Below, one piece after another: positions 36,545 through 44,106 of a stretch of DNA of 64,000 bases. The notes beneath the pieces were generated by a model. It searched no databases. It saw only the letters and a list, made by a program, of their open reading frames with translations, and had not been told where the DNA came from. The first letter of the stretch is position 1. Every line of letters begins with the position of its first letter. Source of the stretch: Paenibacillus baekrokdamisoli (lineage in GTDB: Bacteria; Bacillota; Bacilli; Paenibacillales; Paenibacillaceae); NCBI RefSeq assembly GCF_003945345.1, contig NZ_AP019308.1, positions 3,720,001-3,784,000 of the forward strand, given 5' to 3'. The position numbers and the translations under genes were made by a program.

Positions 36545-36586
36545 CGTTAACACATGCAGGAATATATTCTCCCGCATGTGTTAACG
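36545..36586 (-). promoter_or_regulatory. Stem-loop between the lasso precursor and B1 genes
   Basis: CGTTAACACATGC (36545-36557) and its exact reverse complement (36574-36586) form a 13-bp stem with a 16-nt loop, between the precursor stop (36613) and the B1 start (36505). There is no U tract after it on the minus strand. It is better read as an attenuating or mRNA-stabilising stem that keeps precursor transcript in excess than as a full terminator. Confidence 0.65.
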
Positions 36587-36612
36587 GACTAATTATCTTC
36601 TACAATTGAATC

Positions 36613-36837
36613 TTAGGAGCAATTGTAATTTTGAGCACACGTATGAGGAAGATCTTGAATTGAACAGATAGTTACATATTCACAATTAGTGCCCACACAT
36701 TTTTTCGTGACATACTCATGATAATCTGTCTTATCCAGATAAACGTTCTCAGCACCCCAACCACAACTTCCCTGAATAAGGTCCTTTGACTTGCCGAACT
36801 TCACTAACTTTGGCGTTGCATAAATCTGATTAATCAA
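36613..36837 (-). CDS. Lasso peptide precursor (A) with a long six-cysteine core
   Basis: The product is 74 residues from TTG 36837, with GGGAGGAG five bases upstream; an ATG at 36858 lies before the ribosome site. The 22-residue leader holds YATPKLVKFG. Counting back from the glycine of QGSCGWGAEN, Tyr is -17, Pro -14, Leu -12 and Gly -8, the spacing known for RRE-bound lasso leaders. Position -2 is Ile rather than the usual Thr. The predicted core is about 52 residues starting GSCGWGAE, so Gly1-Glu8 would close an 8-residue ring. Cysteines are at core positions 3, 25, 30, 36, 45 and 51. Typical lasso cores are 15-26 residues. Confidence 0.82.
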   Translation of the reverse strand: MINQIYATPKLVKFGKSKDLIQGSCGWGAENVYLDKTDYHEYVTKKCVGTNCEYVTICSIQDLPHTCAQNYNCS

Positions 36838-36906
36838 AAAATCTCCTCCCATTTCCACTTTTTGATTTTGTTGTAGTTTATAGGCCTATATTTCTACTAC
36901 CTCCTA

Positions 36907-36935
36907 ATATTAGCATTTTTTTTAGATGTGTTCAA
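36907..36935 (-). promoter_or_regulatory. Candidate promoter of the lasso operon
   Basis: On the minus strand TTGAAC (36930-36935) and TAATAT (36907-36912) are separated by 17 bp, in an AT-rich region about 70 bp upstream of the precursor start. Each hexamer matches four of six sigma-A consensus bases. The -35 side overlaps GTTCAACTTAT, the same end sequence found in the MITE copies. The rest of 36936-37037 shows nothing further. Confidence 0.45.
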
Positions 36936-37037
36936 CTTATATTTTCCAAATTTGATATATTTATGTAAAAACACTTTCCGCAACGATTACTACTAATTAG
37001 GTGTATCCGAATCATAATTGGCCACTCAACGCAGAGG

Positions 37038-37364
37038 TTAGTGAGGAAATAGATTTTGCGTCGCTAAGAACCGAAGCGTATGACCGTCATGACCGTTAGG
37101 CGCTCCCTGCTTGCGGCCTGCTTGCCGCAGATTCGCTAGTTTACGCAGTCCAACACTGAATGGCGGCTTGCTGCTGTTGTTACTGTTATGTCGGAGCTGA
37201 CGTTCCAGCTCATTGACACGTTTTTCTAATTGCTCAATCCGTATTGCTTGCTTCTCAACCAATACGGTCAGTTGCCGATTCTGAGCAAGTAGCGCACGGA
37301 AGTAACTAGCGATTTCCCGGTCGCTTTTGCAGATTATATTTACCTGTTCATGTGTTAGTTCCAT
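37038..37364 (-). mobile_element. IS66-family transposase (TnpC) N-terminal fragment
   Basis: The 108-codon frame has a coiled coil (IRIEQLEKRVNELERQLRHN) and then the IS66 TnpC signature NSNNSSKPPFSVGLRKLANL with GRKQGAPNGHDGHTLRF. The zinc-finger and catalytic parts are absent; relatives have about 500 residues. It lies just upstream of the lasso operon promoter region and marks the right side of the insertion-rich island. Confidence 0.8.
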
Positions 37365-37494
37365 CCCTCAGGCTCCCTTTGTTACTCTGGTTCAATTTAC
37401 TTCGACAAGTAATATGGAAATCCTTGTAACAAAAGAAAGAATCTCTCTATTATTTAGAGAGACCCAAGTACTAACTCAACTTTCGCAGCTCAAA

Positions 37495-37782
37495 TTACCG
37501 AACAAACCCTTGATGTACAAGGGTAAATCGGCCACGCATAAATTGCGGTATTCCTTTTCCACGAGAACAGCACCTCGCGCCGGAAGACGACGTGGTGCCC
37601 GCGATAATCCTCGAGACGAATCTTCTTGCGTCTATATCCTTCAGATCGAACGCAGGTGCGAAATTGCTCACGGCAGCCGTCTGATTGGCAGCGCTCATCT
37701 GATACACGACTACTGCTGCCAATATCGCAATGACCGCAGCCAAGAAAACGACGCCTAATCGCTTACGCGGGCGATCCGTCAT
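37495..37782 (-). pseudogene. ResA/TlpA-like thioredoxin remnant, frameshifted
   Basis: From ATG 37782 (MTDRPRKRLGVVFLAAVIAI) an N-terminal membrane helix leads to SNFAPAFDLKDID, the usual start of a ResA/TlpA redoxin domain. The frame then goes wrong near 37630. Shifting by one base gives KKIRLEDYRGHHVVFRREVL, the continuation of that domain. No CxxC remains. Upstream (37807-38067) only a 21-codon frame beginning MKKLNIDFNELPSPAQ on the minus strand is notable; I do not assign it. Confidence 0.65.
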
Positions 37783-38067
37783 GAGACTCTCTTTCCTGCC
37801 GGCCATACAAGTTTCGAAGCGATGCCGAGCGTCCTTCTTGAACGATTCTGCCTCCGCTTAGGAAAACGAGATGATCTGCGCAGGACTCGGCAACTCATTA
37901 AAATCAATATTTAGCTTCTTCATTACTACGCCCTTACGCAACGTTCTCCGATAGCTTAATATCGATAAATGCACTCTAGTTTGTTTATTCAAGACAACAA
38001 TTTGACCAATTTCCTGTCACAATGTACATTTATCGTATTGCATTATGAATTAACCCATGGAGGAACA

Positions 38068-38367
38068 ATGACTAAAATACGCCAACTAAACACACATGCG
38101 AACTTTGAAAGAATGCGAGTCTTCTCACGACCTATAGTAATTTTTCAGGATGGAGAACTACTGGAATCAGCAGCCATTATAAAAAACCATGATGATAATG
38201 TGGTCATTTCGACTACAAATGAACACTATATAAAAAATCTGCTTGTCAATCTATTACGGCACAAAAAGCTGACGAAATTGAGTCGAGGATTAACTGCCCA
38301 TTATCGAAAGCCACTGCCTATGATTTGTCGAACGGATGAAAAGTTCCGCTTATCGGGATGCAAATGA
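38068..38367 (+). CDS. Hypothetical protein, 99 residues
   Basis: ATG 38068 is preceded by TGGAGGAAC at a good distance, which argues for real translation. The product is basic and soluble-looking. An N-terminal MTKIRQLNTHANFERMRVFS leads to a short beta-rich part (IVIFQDGELLES, AAIIKNHDDNVVISTT) and a helical, Lys/Arg-rich C-terminal part. I recognise no family. It lies between the ResA remnant and the acetyltransferase remnant in the island's right border. Confidence 0.5.
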   Translation: MTKIRQLNTHANFERMRVFSRPIVIFQDGELLESAAIIKNHDDNVVISTTNEHYIKNLLVNLLRHKKLTKLSRGLTAHYRKPLPMICRTDEKFRLSGCK

Positions 38368-38389
38368 ATATATGTTCTTGTCCTCTTAC

Positions 38390-38482
38390 AAAACGGTACA
38401 CGAATTAGGGTTAACTATTTCATAATAGTTGGTAAGGGCAGCCGGCGAAGGAGAACTCAATAATGATTGTTGTGAACGCAAC
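38390..38482 (+). repeat. Acetyltransferase leader repeat, right copy
   Basis: This is the plus-strand counterpart of the minus-strand block at 23010-23101. The match begins AAAACGGTACACG and ends GAACGCAAC, with a one-base indel and a few substitutions. It covers the promoter-proximal leader, ribosome site and first seven codons of the acetyltransferase. Confidence 0.75.
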
Positions 38483-38663
38483 CTTGACACTCGTTGAGGT
38501 TCCAGCGGAAGTATCCGTTGTTACCTTTGGGGATGATATTCCAGATGGCCGGCCTGCGAGAAGGCTCTATCAGAAGTTTGGATTTTTGCCTCTGGAGGAA
38601 TTGATTCCAAATGGTCCCGAAGAAGGAGGTTCGCGTCAAAAATTCATGTTGATGATTACTTAG
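38463..38663 (+). pseudogene. GNAT acetyltransferase with large internal deletion
   Basis: The first seven codons (MIVVNAT) match the 5' fragment at 23029. The next codons jump to the C-terminal part of a GNAT enzyme: EVSVVTFGDDIPDGRPARRL, then YQKFGFLPLEELIP and a short tail to the stop. The acetyl-CoA binding core is lost. The frame remains open, so a 66-residue product is possible but would not be an enzyme. Confidence 0.7.
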
Positions 38664-38706
38664 AAAGATTATCGCACGGCTTATTAACTAAACATGGGAG
38701 GCTATC

Positions 38707-39132
38707 ATGCCAGCTGAAATAACTTATGGAAGTAAAGAAGAAAGCGAATACGTTAGAAAACGGCTAATTGAATACAATTATGAGAATGTTCCCGATGAGT
38801 TGAAGAACATTTACGAGGAAATAAATCTGACTTTGAAGGACGACGAAGGTAATATAATCGGTGGGCTGCTAAGTGTCCTTTGTTGGAATTGGATAGAGGT
38901 TGATATTTTATGGATAGACAAGACGACTAGAGGAACAGGCCTTGGCACTCAACTTTTAAACCAAATTAAGGATATTGCAAAGCAGAAAAAATGCACCTTC
39001 ATCAAACTCAATACTTTTAGCTTTCAAGCTCCCGATTTTTATATCAAAAATGGCTATAAAGAAGTTGCTGTTTTTGAAGATGCCCCATTAGGGAGTAAGC
39101 ATTATTACTTTAAGAAGAAGGTTCTCACATAG
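38707..39132 (+). CDS. GNAT family N-acetyltransferase
   Basis: The 141-residue protein is a complete small GNAT. The acetyl-CoA binding motif A appears as RGTGLGTQLLNQIKDIAKQK, motif B as FIKLNTFSFQAPDFYIKNGY. The ending YYFKKKVL is typical of short acetyltransferases that modify small molecules such as antibiotics or polyamines. The substrate is unknown. A terminator overlaps its stop codon. It lies 44 bp downstream of the acetyltransferase remnant but is not the source of that fragment. Confidence 0.88.
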   Translation: MPAEITYGSKEESEYVRKRLIEYNYENVPDELKNIYEEINLTLKDDEGNIIGGLLSVLCWNWIEVDILWIDKTTRGTGLGTQLLNQIKDIAKQKKCTFIKLNTFSFQAPDFYIKNGYKEVAVFEDAPLGSKHYYFKKKVLT

Positions 39133-39146
39133 CAGTGAGAACCTTC
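39117..39146 (+). terminator. Terminator overlapping the acetyltransferase stop codon
   Basis: GAAGGTTCTCAC (39117-39128) and its exact reverse complement (39135-39146) flank a 6-nt loop that contains the stop codon TAG (39130-39132). Translation termination would thus sit inside the hairpin. Confidence 0.65.
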
Positions 39147-39211
39147 GGACAAATCAAAGCCATTTCAAGAAAGGTATCGTTATCGTTTACAGTGTTGTCT
39201 ATACAGCCTAG

Positions 39212-39475
39212 TTAAATGTCTTTTGCAATATGAGGTTTACTATAGTGGCTGACTCCGCCAGAGCCAACGAGTACTCTTCCCCCTTTGTTGAAGATGAGCA
39301 ATTTACTTGAACCGTTACTAAGCAGCACAGTCACTTTTGCCTGATTTGCGGTTGCGATATAAATGACATAACCGCTTCTAGATACAATCGTTCTCCAGTT
39401 TTTATCGAACTCAGATCTCACTACTCTATTCGAGTAGACCTGGTTTTCCAACCTCGATACTTGTGCTTTTTTCAT
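39212..39475 (-). CDS. Small hypothetical protein
   Basis: The product is about 87 residues from ATG 39475, which has GGGTGAGA upstream. An N-terminal basic region (MKKAQVSRLENQVYSNRVV) leads to a beta-rich middle (GYVIYIATANQAKVTVLLSN, then LLIFNKGGRVLVGSGG). No signal peptide or known motif is visible. It stands alone between a GNAT gene and the formylglycine-generating enzyme gene. Function is unknown. Confidence 0.45.
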   Translation of the reverse strand: MKKAQVSRLENQVYSNRVVRSEFDKNWRTIVSRSGYVIYIATANQAKVTVLLSNGSSKLLIFNKGGRVLVGSGGVSHYSKPHIAKDI

Positions 39476-39602
39476 GCTTCTCACCCATTTCCCTTCATTC
39501 GAATAAGTTCCCTATATATTATTCAAAAGACATGCTTTGGAATGGACAACTTACCGCGAATTTACGCGAATGAGAACATGGCTTCTCTATATAAGGACAA
39601 TT

Positions 39603-40562
39603 TTAGTCCTGTACGACCCGAAATCCACTGTTCCCCGTCGAGCTGTCCGGCGTATTCGAGCTTCTTGCCGCTACACGGTAGCGGTTGCAATAGGAACGGT
39701 GGCATAGATAAGATCCGCCGCGCATCGATCGCTTGCCCGTTGCTTGCTCAAATCGCGGATTGCGGTTCGCAGTTTGAAGATGGTAGGCAGGGTTGAACCA
39801 ATCCGCGCACCACTCCCATACGTTGCCTGACATATTGTAAAGACCGTATCCGTTGGGCTCGTAAGTATGAACAGGGGCTGTACCTGCATAGCCATCACTT
39901 GCATTGTTCTTAGTCGGGAATTTGCCCTGCCATATATTGCAGCGATGTTGCCCATCGGGCTTGAGCAAATCACCCCATGGGTATGTCTTCCGCTCGAGCC
40001 CGCCCCTTGCCGCAAACTCCCATTCTGCTTCGGTTGGCAGTCTCTGCCCCGCCCATCTGCAATAGGCGTCCGCATCATGCCACGAAACATGAACAACAGG
40101 ATGGTCCATCCGCTCCTCTACATCGGAGTCAGGCCCCTCCGGCTGTGCCCAGTATGCTCCCTCGACAACTAGCCACCATGGAACCCCCTGTGGAACATCC
40201 TTCACCCGCTCCTTCGTCTGCTCGGAGACGAGCAAATGAAAAACAAAGGACCAGCCGAATTGCTCCGCTTCCGTGATATATCCGGTATCCTCCACAAAAA
40301 CTTTAAATTGGGCGTTGGTAACGGCATGCGCAGAGATTTGGAACGAATCCACCTCCACCTTGCGAACCGGTCCCTCTCCATCCGCCACGAACCCTTCCCG
40401 CGAGTCCGATCCCATGTAGAACTCCCCGCCAGGGATTCGGATCATATTCATCTGAGATTTAAGAGTGCTGTTTGATGAATTCGCGGGTATGAAAGGCTGC
40501 TTGCTATCTCCTAGTGAAATCTGTTCTCTACCTGCTGCGCAGCATGAATGTTTATTGTCCAA
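39603..40562 (-). CDS. Formylglycine-generating enzyme family protein (SUMF1-like)
   Basis: The product is about 319 residues from TTG 40562, with GAGGAGAG upstream; the ATG at 40580 precedes that ribosome site. It has the FGE-sulfatase domain: MIRIPGGEFYMGSDSREGF near the start, RLPTEAEWEFAARGG in the middle and GNVWEWCADWF later. The C-terminal GGSYLCHRSYCNRYRVAARS keeps the cysteine pair of true formylglycine-generating enzymes, so oxidation of a Cys in a sulfatase CxPxR motif is plausible. No sulfatase gene is in the window. It is divergent from a ROK regulator. Confidence 0.92.
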   Translation of the reverse strand: MDNKHSCCAAGREQISLGDSKQPFIPANSSNSTLKSQMNMIRIPGGEFYMGSDSREGFVADGEGPVRKVEVDSFQISAHAVTNAQFKVFVEDTGYITEAEQFGWSFVFHLLVSEQTKERVKDVPQGVPWWLVVEGAYWAQPEGPDSDVEERMDHPVVHVSWHDADAYCRWAGQRLPTEAEWEFAARGGLERKTYPWGDLLKPDGQHRCNIWQGKFPTKNNASDGYAGTAPVHTYEPNGYGLYNMSGNVWEWCADWFNPAYHLQTANRNPRFEQATGKRSMRGGSYLCHRSYCNRYRVAARSSNTPDSSTGNSGFRVVQD

Positions 40563-40739
40563 GTCTGACTCTCCTCTCATGACATTCCAAACGGTACTGT
40601 GAAATGGTGATTATCAGCAATCTTATATCCATTTTGATTTTATGTACCTACATGTAAAGATGGTCTCTGAGTAAAAAGTAAGTTATAATAAGAATTAATT
40701 ATTTCCAATGAGCTTACTCGGATAAGTGAGGGTTTTCAT

Positions 40740-41942
40740 ATGCTTAATCAACGGACATCCGTTTTACCTTCGCCTAAAAAAATGATTTATCATCGAATTG
40801 CCGAACAAGGAATCGTGTCTAAAGCGGAATTACTTGCGGACTTTTCTTTGACCAGCAGCACGCTTACTCGCCTGCTCGAAGAAATGGTTGACGAAAAGCT
40901 GCTGCTTGGCTCTGGCTTGGGTCCATCCAGTGGCGGCAGGAAGCCAATCCTATATGAAATCAATTCGGCATACGGTTATTTTTTCGGATTAGACATTTCC
41001 AGACGACATTCGTCGCTTGGTTTTTTTGATATGCGGATGAATCCGATGTCCTTCACGCGCTGGCGCATGGACGAAGCCATGACGCCATCTGAACTCGTCG
41101 AATATGTCTCCACCAACATGAGATCCATCCTTAACGATCACCGAATCGAATCCCATCAGGTCATTGGAGTCGGCATCGGTGCGGTGGGACCGCTCAATCG
41201 TGAGAAAGGGCTAATCCTGAAGCCATTATACTTCCCAGCTCCAGGATGGACGGATGTTCCGATCTGCCAGATGATTAAAGACAAAACAGGCATTCCGGCC
41301 CATCTAGAAAACGGCGCGAACACGGCTCTGATCGGCGAGCAGTGGTCGATGCGGCGCGAGAACCTGCAGCATATGCTCTATGTCCACGCTGGCGTTGGGC
41401 TTCGCTCCGCCATGATGTCTAATGGCCAAATCGTTCACGGTTCAATCGATATGGAAGGGGCCATCGGCCAAATGATCATCCAAACCGATGGCCCTAGATT
41501 GAATGACGGAGGCAACTATGGCGCACTTGAAGCCTTCGTATCCGTGCAGGCTCTGGAGAAACTGGCGCAATCCCATGTCAAGATGGGCCGAGGCAATTTG
41601 ATGAACGCGCTTCCCATGCCGCCGGAGCAGATTCGCTACGATACACTTCTGCATGCTTTAATGCAAGGCAACACCTACATCATGGAATTATTCCTGCAAT
41701 CCGCCGTCCACTTTGGCATCGGGCTTGCCAATTTATTAAATATGTTCCACCCAGAAGCGATCATCCTTGGCGGTGCTTTGATCAATTCGAATGAACGATT
41801 CTACCAAACTGCCATTGAAATTGCTCGAAAGAACACCTATTACTACCCCGATTACCAGCCGGTTTTTTCCAAAGGCGAATTAAGAGAAGACGCCGTCGCC
41901 ACTGGAGCGGCCCTCATGGTGTGGAAAGGGATGACGATTTAG
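40740..41942 (+). CDS. ROK family transcriptional regulator (NagC/XylR type)
   Basis: The 400-residue protein has an N-terminal winged helix (MIYHRIAEQGIVSKAELLAD, then SSTLTRLLEEMVDEKLL). The ROK sugar-kinase-like domain has the sugar-binding ENGANTALIGEQW segment and HPEAIILGGALI near the C-terminus. The zinc-site consensus of ROK repressors (GHxxVxxxxxxxCxCGxxGC) is not present in usual form. It is divergent from the formylglycine-generating enzyme gene across about 180 bp and may regulate it or a linked glycan pathway. Confidence 0.9.
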   Translation: MLNQRTSVLPSPKKMIYHRIAEQGIVSKAELLADFSLTSSTLTRLLEEMVDEKLLLGSGLGPSSGGRKPILYEINSAYGYFFGLDISRRHSSLGFFDMRMNPMSFTRWRMDEAMTPSELVEYVSTNMRSILNDHRIESHQVIGVGIGAVGPLNREKGLILKPLYFPAPGWTDVPICQMIKDKTGIPAHLENGANTALIGEQWSMRRENLQHMLYVHAGVGLRSAMMSNGQIVHGSIDMEGAIGQMIIQTDGPRLNDGGNYGALEAFVSVQALEKLAQSHVKMGRGNLMNALPMPPEQIRYDTLLHALMQGNTYIMELFLQSAVHFGIGLANLLNMFHPEAIILGGALINSNERFYQTAIEIARKNTYYYPDYQPVFSKGELREDAVATGAALMVWKGMTI

Positions 41943-42041
41943 CACATACCTGCTAAGATGAATTCGGCGTAATGTTGTCGATCCCTTTGCCTCCTCAGAG
42001 TATTTCGCTTTTAAATCCCCTGTACCCTTCTATCATCCCTT

Positions 42042-42578
42042 CTAAAATAATATAATTCCGACCACCCCTCCAGCGAGAATAACCGCAAACGGATGGAGTT
42101 TATATTTAAGCATTGCAAACAGGCTGCCTGCGCAAATTGCTAATGCAGCGATTGTCGTCCATGTGAATCCTGTTTCATCACCGCCAAGAAAGCCGAAATG
42201 GATGGCTGCATATACGATAAGCCCCGTAATGATTGGCCGTAAGCCATAAAACGAGGATTTTAGCCATTTATTATTTTGAAGACGGAAGAAAAAAATCGCC
42301 AGCACCACCACCACAGTGAGCGATGGAAGTACCATGCCCAAGGTAGACATAACGGCCCCAGCGATTCCTGCCGACTTATATCCGATAAGTGTAGCGCTGT
42401 TAGTGGCAATCGATCCCGGAGCCATACCTGCAAGCGATATAGCCTCTTGAATTTGTACGTTTGTCAGCCATCCCTTAGCCATGATTTCATATTGGATCAA
42501 AGGTATGACTGCGTAACCTCCGCCGAAGGAAACAAACCCTATTTTCAAAAAAATAACGAATAATTCCCATAGCATCAT
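42042..42578 (-). CDS. Chromate transporter half-protein (ChrA family, second gene)
   Basis: The 178-residue membrane protein matches the ChrA domain: FVIFLKIGFVSFGGGYAVIP near the N-terminus and LAGMAPGSIATNSATLIGYK, then about five helices. Short-chain ChrA proteins occur as adjacent pairs that together equal a full ChrA. The partner ends 24 bp upstream in the same direction. Family members export chromate, but the native substrate may differ. Confidence 0.9.
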   Translation of the reverse strand: MMLWELFVIFLKIGFVSFGGGYAVIPLIQYEIMAKGWLTNVQIQEAISLAGMAPGSIATNSATLIGYKSAGIAGAVMSTLGMVLPSLTVVVVLAIFFFRLQNNKWLKSSFYGLRPIITGLIVYAAIHFGFLGGDETGFTWTTIAALAICAGSLFAMLKYKLHPFAVILAGGVVGIILF

Positions 42579-42602
42579 TTATCCCTCCGTGCTGACTGTC
42601 CT

Positions 42603-43244
42603 TCAAATATAGTATTCGAGATATAAAAGCTCAGGTTTCTGCTTGTTCATGCCTGCTTTCTCTGTGCGCACCTTGAGACCAATCCATTCTTTTCCTTTCA
42701 CGAGAATTATCCCCGCTAGCAATCCAGTTACAATGACATATAGAGGGCTAATATTTCCGAATAACAAAACGAGCAGTGCAATGATCGATATGGATGTTGT
42801 CGTCGCATCAAAAACAGATGTTTGTGCCATTCGATAAGCTGCCAGCAAGATAAGGGCTGTGACGGCACTGTGCACGCCTTTCAAGGCCGCCTCCACCTTC
42901 GGGTTATCTTGAAAAAATAAATAAAACAGACTTAATATAATGACGATAAGGAAAGTTGGCAACGTCACACCCACCACCGCCGCAATAGCCCCTGACACGC
43001 CAGCCTTCCGAAAACCAACAAAAGCAGCCGCGTTTACACCAACTCCACCTGGAGCTGTACCAGCGAGGGACACCATATCCACTAAATCTTTTTCTTCCAT
43101 CCATTGTTTCTTGTCTACAACCTCACGCTCGATCGAAGGCATCATCGCGTAACCACCGCCAAAGGTTGAAGGCCCTATTCGAAAAAACACCCAAAATAGC
43201 TGCGCGAGCATCGTAAGCTGTTTCTTCTGAAACCATTTCATCAT
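42603..43244 (-). CDS. Chromate transporter half-protein (ChrA family, first gene)
   Basis: The product is about 213 residues from ATG 43244; a GTG at 43259 is upstream of the GGTGG ribosome site. It carries the ChrA motifs FWVFFRIGPSTFGGGYAMMP and LAGTAPGGVGVNAAAFVGF and about six helices. It is the first of the short-chain ChrA pair. Its C-terminal tail (LKVRTEKAGMNKQKPELLYL) is longer than that of its partner. Confidence 0.9.
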   Translation of the reverse strand: MMKWFQKKQLTMLAQLFWVFFRIGPSTFGGGYAMMPSIEREVVDKKQWMEEKDLVDMVSLAGTAPGGVGVNAAAFVGFRKAGVSGAIAAVVGVTLPTFLIVIILSLFYLFFQDNPKVEAALKGVHSAVTALILLAAYRMAQTSVFDATTTSISIIALLVLLFGNISPLYVIVTGLLAGIILVKGKEWIGLKVRTEKAGMNKQKPELLYLEYYI

Positions 43245-43471
43245 ACCGCCACCTTTCACTCACTACCTCAATTTTACCACCTTAATTTCATTTTGAAATA
43301 AACTTTTGTGATTTCGGGCTATTATTTTAATTGATAGCCTTTTTAATTTCTATTAATAAGAAACTCACGCCGTTTTTTTGTGGTTTTCCTATAAGGTAAC
43401 TCGAGATTATCTCATTTTAAATTTAACTATATGTATTGATCAGGTTATTGAATCCCGGAAACGAGAAAAAT

Positions 43472-43501
43472 CCAGTCAGATCAATGGTTTGATCTGACTG
43501 G
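43472..43501 (-). terminator. Terminator after the half-MFS gene
   Basis: CCAGTCAGATCA (43472-43483) and its exact reverse complement (43490-43501) flank a 6-nt loop. On the minus strand a T-rich stretch follows (GGATTTTTCTCG). The remaining 43260-43470 is AT-rich and I see nothing else in it. Confidence 0.75.
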
Positions 43502-43564
43502 CTTTAAAACTTAGCTTCATATAAACGATACAAAAGTAAACGATACAAAAGTCACCGTCACGCT

Positions 43565-44102
43565 TCAACCTGTCCGATGCCGCCACACGGCCCAAGAACT
43601 GATCGCGTAGAGCAAGGCGCTCGCATAGAAAAGTGCATTGATCGTTAACCAGTCTATCAGGTACCCTCCGATTATGACGGCAAAACCTGAGGCAATCGAC
43701 GTCCAGAACTGGTAGTTTGCAATGACGGGTCCACGCGCTCCCGGCTGACTGCCATCGGCAAGCAGCAGACGCTCCCCCATTTTTTGCATGGCGCTGCATG
43801 TACCCATCAGGAGCTGGAGTACGATTACCCAGAAGTAGGATGTTACCCAAGGAAATGCCAGCATAGCCACCGTCATGCCGAGTGAACTCAATACAAGGAC
43901 TTGCGGACCTAGCCGATCAAGTCTTGGCCCCAGCCACTGGGACACAAGTGCAGAGCTAACCGTGAACACGGCAAAAGCGAGCCCGTATTTAGATAGAGTA
44001 ACTATTTCCGAGATTTTTGAGAAACAGCAGGTAATACGGATAAATCATGCCGGCCGCCAGCGTCACGATACTTTGAGAACGGATGAGCCACTTGATCTCC
44101 AT
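43565..44102 (-). pseudogene. Half-length MFS transporter with frameshift
   Basis: From ATG 44102 (MEIKWLIRSQSIVTLAAGMI) the frame reads one helix and reaches a TAA just after NLGNSYSI. A one-base shift there restores SKYGLAFAVFTVSSALVSQW and about 134 further residues. These include the MFS motif A region (GPRLDRLG) and helices to the end. Altogether it equals about six helices, half an MFS protein of about 178 residues. It starts five bases after the FAD oxidase stop, as if coupled. Decay or a sequencing indel explains the frameshift. Confidence 0.6.
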
Positions 44103-44106
44103 ACAT

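Noticed and set aside
36503..36577. 24-residue N-terminal extension of the lasso B1 protein from ATG 36577
   Set aside because: The ATG lies inside a perfect inverted repeat and the RRE family starts near the GTG at 36505.
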